Shown here one piece after another: positions 58,804 through 64,000 of a stretch of 64,000 nt of DNA (positions are counted from its first letter, which is position 1; the number at the start of each line of letters is the position of its first letter). The notes beneath the pieces were generated by a model. It ran no database searches. It was not told the DNA's origin and saw only the letters and a list, made by a program, of their open reading frames with translations. The stretch is from Aricia agestis (taxonomy: Eukaryota; Arthropoda; Insecta; Lepidoptera; Lycaenidae). Where the stretch lies: positions 2,682,501 through 2,746,500 of the forward strand of contig NC_056413.1 in the NCBI RefSeq assembly GCF_905147365.1, written 5' to 3'. Position numbers and translations under genes: made by a program.

Positions 58804-61800
58804 GTAAGTATTCTGCAAATTGCAATGTTACATATTATTAGCTTGCATTTATGGCCCTTTAGCAGATGTGGCGATAATTAATGACACATAACCTTACTCT
58901 GAATATAATATTCGAAAAGTTCAATACTCCTGCAAGTAACACTGCACCTAAAGTTGTATTTATATACTTACTTACCTAAAGTTTGCCGTGCCATATGAAG
59001 CAACACTTTGTTGTGATACTAAAAAAAGACTGGACAAGTGAACTTCTTCTATGACAACACTTTTGTAAATTTTTTTTATCACAATTATCATGTAAGTAAC
59101 ATTATGTAAATTTATTTATGCTTATTACAGCAGCCAGCGGCATCAGTGCAAGAGTTCAAAATTCGAGTGCCCAAAAACGTAAAGAAGAAATATCATGTTA
59201 TGAGATTTAACGCCACACTCAATGTGGACTTTGCAAAATGGACTCATGTGAAGATGGAGAGAGAGAACAACATCAAAGAGTTCAAAGGGCTGGAGGAAGA
59301 CATGCCAAAGTATTTGTTGTTTTACTATGAGTTTAGGGCTGTACACCTGAGGGGTAAAAATGAGACTTGCCCTCTAATATTTTATACACTCTGCCTGTGA
59401 CAAACTTCATAGAAGTAATGAATATTTTAATAAGGTTTTCTACTGACAAATACATTTTTCAAAGGCTAGTATAACCCTGCCATAGTCAGTTTATTTATTG
59501 CTAAAATTTTTATAAGGGTTTATTGTTTTTGTTGAAATACGAGAATCATTAAATGTCCCAAACATGTCATGTTAATCTAAGTTGTTTCTTATGAGTTAAT
59601 TGTACAATTATTTTTTTAGATTTGGGGCTGGCTCAGAATATGGAAGAGATATGAGGGAAGAGGCAAGAAGGAAGAAGTTTGGTATTATATCCAGGAAATA
59701 TAAACCTGAGGACCAACCTTGGATATTAAAAGTTGGTGGTAAAACTGGTAAGAAGTGAGTATTTTATATTTGGCCACATAATCGGACAGGTAAACTTATT
59801 TTGTAGTATGTGGTATGTCAGCACATAGTAATTTGTAGAAATATTTTGCTTCACATGTACTTTTTATTTATTTACCAGTAGTTATCAGGTAAAATACAGA
59901 CATCTTAAAATTAACATTACAACATATATTTTGATGGCAATATTAAAGTCTATTCTCTACAATGTAAAAGATTGTCTATATTTTTAAATTTCTTATTTAG
60001 TGGTTGTTTTGTTTTACTTTTTTATTTCTCCTAGGTTCAAGGGTATAAGAGAGGGTGGTGTGTCGGAGAACACTGCCTACTATGTGTTCACACACGCTGC
60101 TGACGGAGCAATAGATGCATATCCTTTGCAAGAATGGTTAGATATTTTCACTTCATATTTTTATAGGCTTATCCATACTTCCATGCTAATGTGTCCGTCT
60201 GTTGCCTCTTCCCGCCCCAAACTGCTGATTTTGCTGAAATTTGGTATGGAGATACTTTGGGTCCTGGGAAAGGACATCTAGGATACTTTTTATTCAGGAA
60301 AAATGTTCGGTTCCCGCGTGACAAACTAATTTAGGCGCAATTATATTTACATCATAAATATGCTGTACAATGTTTTGCCCTTGTCTGACACAATTTTGGA
60401 CAAAATTTATTACTGTCCGTACTAATGGTTTACTAAGCATTGTGAAACATGTTGAAATTGATGCTCACACTCAACTCATGTATATTCGCCCATTTGTTTG
60501 AAGTCAAGGCACTCCTTAGTTCTGTCTACTCTGTCATAAGCTGGTAACACCCTTGAATGAAGATAAAATAAGACTGACTTGTAATATTCTCAATTCCAGG
60601 TACAACTTTCAGCCTATACAGAGATACAAAGCACTTTCCGCTGAAGAAGCTGAGCTGGTATTTGGAAGGTGATGAGACAACATATTGTATTGTATTTGCG
60701 GAATTATAATTATTTACGTTAAAATGTTTTTAGGGAATCTTTTTCCTTCAATATGCATGCTATTAAAACATTAACAATTTGTTTTAAACTTCGTACTGTC
60801 TATAGACCAGGGGTTTCCAAACTGTGCGCCGCGGCGCCCTGGTGGCAAAAGAGGCGCCGTGGCCCGTGAGTCGATCCTCCATCCATTGTCCATAAAATAT
60901 AAAATAATAAATAATAATATTATGAATAAAACAAAGCAGGCAGATAATTAAATATTTGTTTATTATTATTTACTTGCTTCATTTGACTATAATCATTAAA
61001 GGTGTTGATTAATGATTTATGTATCTTTTTGTAATAGCTAGAGTAGGTAGAGGAGGGCGCCGTGATAAAATATTGACTTGTAAGTGCGCCGCAGGCTGAA
61101 AAAGATTGGGAACCCCTGCTATAGACCATAATTTAAAATATGTTAACAAAATGTACTATCGGAGAAGTTGATTCATAGGCAGATGGCGGACCTATGTCAT
61201 TCGGTAGGGTTGTGTCAAATCAATGTTAGCTATGATCGGTCAGCTGGGTATGACTTAAAGCCACCCTATTACATAGGCCCGTCATCTGCCTATGAATTAA
61301 CTTCTCTAATGCTAAGTAGTCACATACGGTTTTGCTCGATAGTTTTACTTGAAATCGAGCAAAAACCACAGTGTGAACCGCAAAACTCACAGCTTGAAGG
61401 CTCGCATCGAGCCAGTTTGAAGGCTCGAATCGAGCCGGCTTGACAATTTTTTTGACACTAGTTTTTATTATTCGTAGCTAATTTCCTTCGAACCGGAGTA
61501 AAACTATCGAGTAATGCTGAATGTGTGTACAAAAGCCCGAGCCGTGGTTTTTACTCTACATGATTGGTCGATCGAGCAAAACCGTATGTGAGTACTTACA
61601 CTAATAGTACTTTACTTATTATGATAGTAAATAGTATGTTTGTATGACAGACGCAAGAAAGTGATGAACTACTTCTCGCTGATGTGTCGTAAGCGCATGC
61701 GCGGGGACGACGCCGCCGACGACGCCGACGACCCCGACGACAAGAAAACCAAGAACTCCAAGGCCAAGATGGGTAAGGAAACAATCTTCGTACCTTTTTT

Positions 61801-63248
61801 AAGGGTTCAGTACCCAAAGCGTAAGAACAGGATCCTATTACTGAGACTTCAATGTCTGCCTGGCTCCAGGATGTATCTCAAGAACCGTCATAGCTAGACT
61901 TCTCAAATTTTCACAGTTTGTGTATATCTGTTGCCCCTATAACAAATACTAAAAACAAAATAAATATTTGAGGGGGGCGTGACTTTTTTCTTATTTTTTG
62001 CTCGATATCAATAATAGCAACATGTAAACACTTCAATAATTAATAATAAAATTCAAATAAGTAAGGGAGACTCCCATATAAAAAACACATTTTTTGGCTA
62101 TTCTTGCTCTATAATGGTACGGAACCCTTCGCGCGCGAGTCTAACTCGTACTTGGCCGATTATTTTTTATCTGACTGGTTCAATGCTATCAAGTCGCTAC
62201 TGAAACGAATGTATATATAGCTTATACAATACGCCCTAAGTAAAAAAGTTACAAAAAATGTACATAATATATACATAATTTATTTCGAGCCTTTGCAAAA
62301 TGTAATAAATATCCTTTTTAGTGTAAGAACTGGGAAAGAAATGACAAAATAATTCGGCTAAAGTTGTATACTGTATAAAGAGTAACTTTAGAGGTTTCGT
62401 AGCTTTAATTTTATTCTATTGAAAGTTTTTTTTATTAATTTTTAGATATTGCAACACAGTTTCATTTGTATGTAAACCTTTAAATTGCAGACTTGAAAAT
62501 ATCTGAAATGGACGAATGGATCGACTCGGACGACGAGTCGTCGGACTCCGACGGAGAGAAGGAGAAAGAAAAAGACGAGAGTGATACCGATCAGAAGAAA
62601 AAGAAGAAGAAAGGTAAATAAACTGAGAAATACTTACTTTATAGTATGTATCCCTCTACTCCTCGAGCGCCATTGAATAAGATTCAAAACATTGACATAC
62701 ACATTAGTGTATGTCAATATACACCCTAGACCATAAATTTATTGTGCAATATCATTGAACAATATTATTGAACAATTTATTTGACAATAAGATTAAAAAA
62801 CGGGCGCGTTCAATATCAACCCTAGAAGGTCAATAATATAACACAATACGTGATATTGACAATAAAATTGATCCTTAAGAGTTAAAGGATACTTAATATA
62901 AAAAGTGTTTGGCTAAAGCTCACTTACACAAACTACAAATTGTATAATGAAGGCAGATTAAAAATACATAATATTTAAATTATTAAAAAAAAAATGTAAA
63001 TAACTTTCTACAAGCAAATTAAATCAAGATTGTACTAAGGCTTCTTACAGACGAACGGCACTTGTCGGCTGCCGTCGATGCGTGCCATCGACAAGTACCG
63101 TTCGACTGTAAGAACACTTAGCCAAAAGTATATTGACAGGTGCTGTAGGCAAGAAGAAGAAGAAGGTGCAGAACGAGGCGTTCGAGGAGAGCGACGACGG
63201 CGACGAGGAGGGCCGCGAGCGCGACTACATCTCCGACTCCTCCGAGAG
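58783..63248 (+). CDS. TfIIFalpha: General transcription factor IIF large subunit (RAP74), 5' part
   Basis: Nuclear subunit of TFIIF, which pairs with RAP30, recruits RNA polymerase II to promoters and stimulates elongation. Eight exons join in frame: 58783-58803, 59131-59309, 59620-59754, 60035-60136, 60600-60668, 61651-61772, 62491-62613, 63140-63248 (860 nt, 286 residues plus 2 nt). The RAP30-dimerisation domain is complete: FKIRVPKNVKKKYHVMRFN, REEARRKKFGIISRKYKPED, QPWILKVGGKTGKKFKG, ENTAYYVFTHAADGA, YNFQPIQRYKALSAEEAEL. The charged linker follows (DSDDESSDSDGEKEKEKDE, KKKKKKGAVGKKKKK), then the conserved AFEESDDGDEEGRERDYISD. The rest, including the C-terminal winged helix, lies beyond the right edge. 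Confidence 0.95.
59131..59309 (+). CDS. TfIIFalpha: TfIIFalpha exon 2
   Basis: Acceptor ttattacag, donor gtattt (weak). It encodes QPAASVQEFKIRVPKNVK, VMRFNATLNVDFAKWTHV and EENN-like ERENNIKEFKGLEEDMP, the first strands of the RAP74 triple-barrel domain. Confidence 0.95.
59620..59754 (+). CDS. TfIIFalpha: TfIIFalpha exon 3
   Basis: Acceptor tttttttag, donor gtgagt. It encodes FGAGSEYGRDMREEARRKKF, GIISRKYKPEDQPWILKV and GGKTGKK, highly conserved across RAP74. Confidence 0.96.
60035..60136 (+). CDS. TfIIFalpha: TfIIFalpha exon 4
   Basis: Acceptor tctcctag, donor gttaga (weak). It encodes FKGIREGGVSENTAYYVFT, HAADGAIDAYPLQEW. Confidence 0.95.
60170..60345 (-). repeat. RTE/SINE-like 3' fragment in TfIIFalpha intron
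   Basis: tccatacttccatgctaatg, gattttgctgaaatttggta, gagatactttgggtcctggg and ttcggttcccgcgtgac match the copies at 13676 and 20913. Confidence 0.75.
60600..60668 (+). CDS. TfIIFalpha: TfIIFalpha exon 5
   Basis: Acceptor caattccag, donor gtgatg. It encodes YNFQPIQRYKALSAEEAELV and FG, the end of the dimerisation domain. Confidence 0.95.
60808..61118. mobile_element. hAT-like non-autonomous element, perfect TSD
   Basis: Ends CAGGGGTTTCCAAACTGTGC and ttgggaacccctg; inner ends gcgccgcggcgccc / gcgccgcagg. 8-bp duplication CTATAGAC at 60800-60807 and 61119-61126. It lies in a TfIIFalpha intron. Confidence 0.92.
61159..61308. mobile_element. Palindromic MITE, arms with cataggcagatg
   Basis: ggagaagttgattcataggc agatggcggacctatgt and its near reverse complement (acataggcccgtcatctgcc tatgaattaacttctc). 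Confidence 0.77.
61315..61597. mobile_element. MITE with agtcacatacggttttgctc ends
   Basis: aagtagtcacatacggtttt gctcgat and atcgagcaaaaccgtatgtg agtactt are inverted ends. The interior carries further tcgagc/gctcga repeats. It abuts the previous element and ends 54 nt before TfIIFalpha exon 6. Confidence 0.75.
61651..61772 (+). CDS. TfIIFalpha: TfIIFalpha exon 6
   Basis: Acceptor tatgacag, donor gtaagg. It encodes RRKKVMNYFSLMCRKRMRG then alternating acidic and basic runs (DDAADDADDPDDKK). GC-rich third positions contrast with exons 1-5. Confidence 0.94.
61797..62160. repeat. Dispersed retroposon-like repeat, copy 2 (TfIIFalpha intron)
   Basis: taagggttcagtacccaaag at one end and ggtacggaacccttcgcgcg / actcgtacttggccgat at the other. 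The same end motifs occur at 57014-57645. Confidence 0.6.
62491..62613 (+). CDS. TfIIFalpha: TfIIFalpha exon 7: charged linker
   Basis: Acceptor aattgcag, donor gtaaat. It encodes DLKISEMDEWIDSDDESSDS, then Glu/Lys repeats and a KKKKKK run. Confidence 0.93.
62673..62712. repeat. Short hairpin
   Basis: attgacatacacta/tagtgtatgtcaat-type inverted pair in a TfIIFalpha intron. Confidence 0.5.
63040..63118. mobile_element. Short palindromic MITE before TfIIFalpha exon 8
   Basis: gcttcttacagacgaacggc acttgtcgg and ccgacaagtaccgttcgact-like right arm are inverted. It ends about 20 nt before the exon 8 acceptor, so the polypyrimidine and branch-point region is squeezed or contributed by the element. 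Confidence 0.65.
63140..63248 (+). CDS. TfIIFalpha: TfIIFalpha exon 8
   Basis: Acceptor attgacag, donor gtatat. It encodes GAVGKKKKKVQNEAFEESDD, GDEEGRERDYISDSSE. The EAFE-SDDGD-EG-DY-SD string is conserved in animal RAP74. A damaged second copy of most of this exon sits 26 nt downstream. Confidence 0.93.
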
Positions 63249-63274
63249 GTATATACTATATAGAACTGCCCTCT

Positions 63275-63367
63275 AGAAGGTACAGCACGAGGCGAGGAGA
63301 GCGACGACGGCGACGAGGAGGGCCGCGAGCGCGACTACATCTCCGACTCCTCCGAGAGGTATATATA
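63275..63367 (+). pseudogene. Frameshifted tandem duplicate of TfIIFalpha exon 8
   Basis: From about 63275 the sequence repeats the exon-8 body (from gaaggt-cag onward) through its donor and the first intron bases. About 70 nt from aggagagc to gaggtatata are identical at an offset of 110 nt. Upstream of that the offset is 114, because 4 nt (ttcg) are missing, which shifts the frame of the copy relative to the parent exon. There is no clean copy of the parent acceptor; a weak ctctag lies just before it. It is probably a recent slippage or unequal-exchange product sitting in the intron. Confidence 0.85.
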
Positions 63368-63392
63368 CCTGCCCTTTTGGTAAACAGCAATA

Positions 63393-64000
63393 TGGATGTT
63401 GCCAAGGTCAAAGATTAGCAGATTTTTTTAAAATAAAATAAAGATATAACGGTAAAAAAGCTTTTAAAAATAAGCATTTCCAAAATTTCATTTTTGTAAC
63501 TTACGTTTTTTTTTGTAATGACTATACTCCACTCGGGCTAGCTTGTCGCTAGCGGTCGTTGACTCCCTGTCAAAAACTTGTCATTTTCCATATAAAACCA
63601 CTATAAACAATATCTGAAACTTCATTGTCAATCGCGGTTTATATGGAAAATGACAAGTTTTTGACAGGGAGTCAATCAATGACCGCTAGCGACAAGTTAG
63701 CCCGAGTGGAGTATAATGAGCCTTTTAAGTTGGATTGTCAAGTCGATTTTTTTAAAATAAAATTTGTAAATATTTGTATATCATTCGATAAGTTATGCAA
63801 TTTATAATAACTTTTCTTATGACACCACTATCATAAACGCAATATTTAACATAGCTATCGAACAAAGTTCTCCCGCGTTGCGTACTAGCGGTGACGGTGA
63901 CGTCACAATTGAGTAGCAGTTTGTATGGAGCATTTCGGGCAGGTCTATTTATGAGATTTTTGAATTGTTATATCTTGGAAAGTTTTAGCTAACACAGTAA
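63393..64000. repeat. Dispersed repeat F, copy 2 (TfIIFalpha intron), interrupted
   Basis: Same block order as 43332-43722 but split at 63524 by a MITE. It is probably cut by the window edge. Apart from this and the duplicated exon piece, nothing else is seen in 63249-64000. Confidence 0.75.
63525..63713. mobile_element. MITE nested in repeat F, TA-flanked
   Basis: The arms tactccactcgggctagctt gtcgctagcggtc ... tgactccctgtcaaaaactt gtcattttccatata are mirrored by the right arm almost perfectly (about 70 bp). TA lies on both sides. Confidence 0.87.

Noticed and set aside
1..64000. CRISPR arrays, prophage, bacterial operons, tRNA or rRNA genes
   Set aside because: No regularly spaced repeats, no tightly packed ORFs with ribosome-binding sites, and no recognisable tRNA or rRNA folds. 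The window is clearly spliced eukaryotic DNA.

Overview
This is a eukaryotic, insect-type genomic window, most likely from a butterfly or moth (Lepidoptera). It has compact GC-rich coding exons with GT-AG introns set in AT-rich, repeat-laden non-coding DNA. The repeats include RTE/SINE-like pieces ending in the ATATTAGTATAGAT-type tail and many palindromic MITEs. The order is inferred from gene content and repeat style; I cannot name the species.

Three protein-coding genes can be assembled exon by exon, and all junctions are phase-consistent. (1) Plus strand, 11200-46004: ten 3'-terminal coding exons of a glypican of the Dally-like/GPC4-GPC6 branch (dlp). The signal-peptide exon is not visible and probably lies upstream of the window. 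(2) Minus strand, 55651-49389: a complete nine-exon, 494-residue kelch protein, the KLHDC4 orthologue. It is convergent with dlp. (3) Plus strand, 58783-63248 and onward past the right edge: the first eight coding exons of the large subunit of general transcription factor IIF (TfIIFalpha/RAP74). It is divergent from KLHDC4.

Layout: 1-11199 is repeat-bearing non-coding DNA (upstream of, or first intron of, dlp). 11353-30150 is a giant 18.8 kb dlp intron. 30151-46004 holds the remaining dlp exons. 46005 to about 48830 is a long AT-rich dlp 3' UTR. 49389-55651 is KLHDC4. 55652-58782 is a repeat-filled divergent intergenic region. 58783-64000 is TfIIFalpha. The three genes are not functionally linked: one is a cell-surface co-receptor for morphogens, one a beta-propeller adaptor, one basal Pol II transcription. 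They are simply neighbours.

Most of the remaining sequence is transposon debris. I could define six hAT-like non-autonomous elements with 8-bp target duplications, two TTAA-flanked piggyBac-type MITEs, eight copies of a long-TIR palindromic MITE that sits in TATA sites, six copies of a GC-rich SINE-like element with a CCCTA/CCCTATTC-rich core, a dead Tc1-like transposon, Harbinger-like MITEs with TTA/TAA duplications, and several nested insertions. The most gene-relevant oddity is a partial, frameshifted tandem duplication of a conserved TfIIFalpha exon. I found no convincing new biological system, and no CRISPR, operon or RNA gene.
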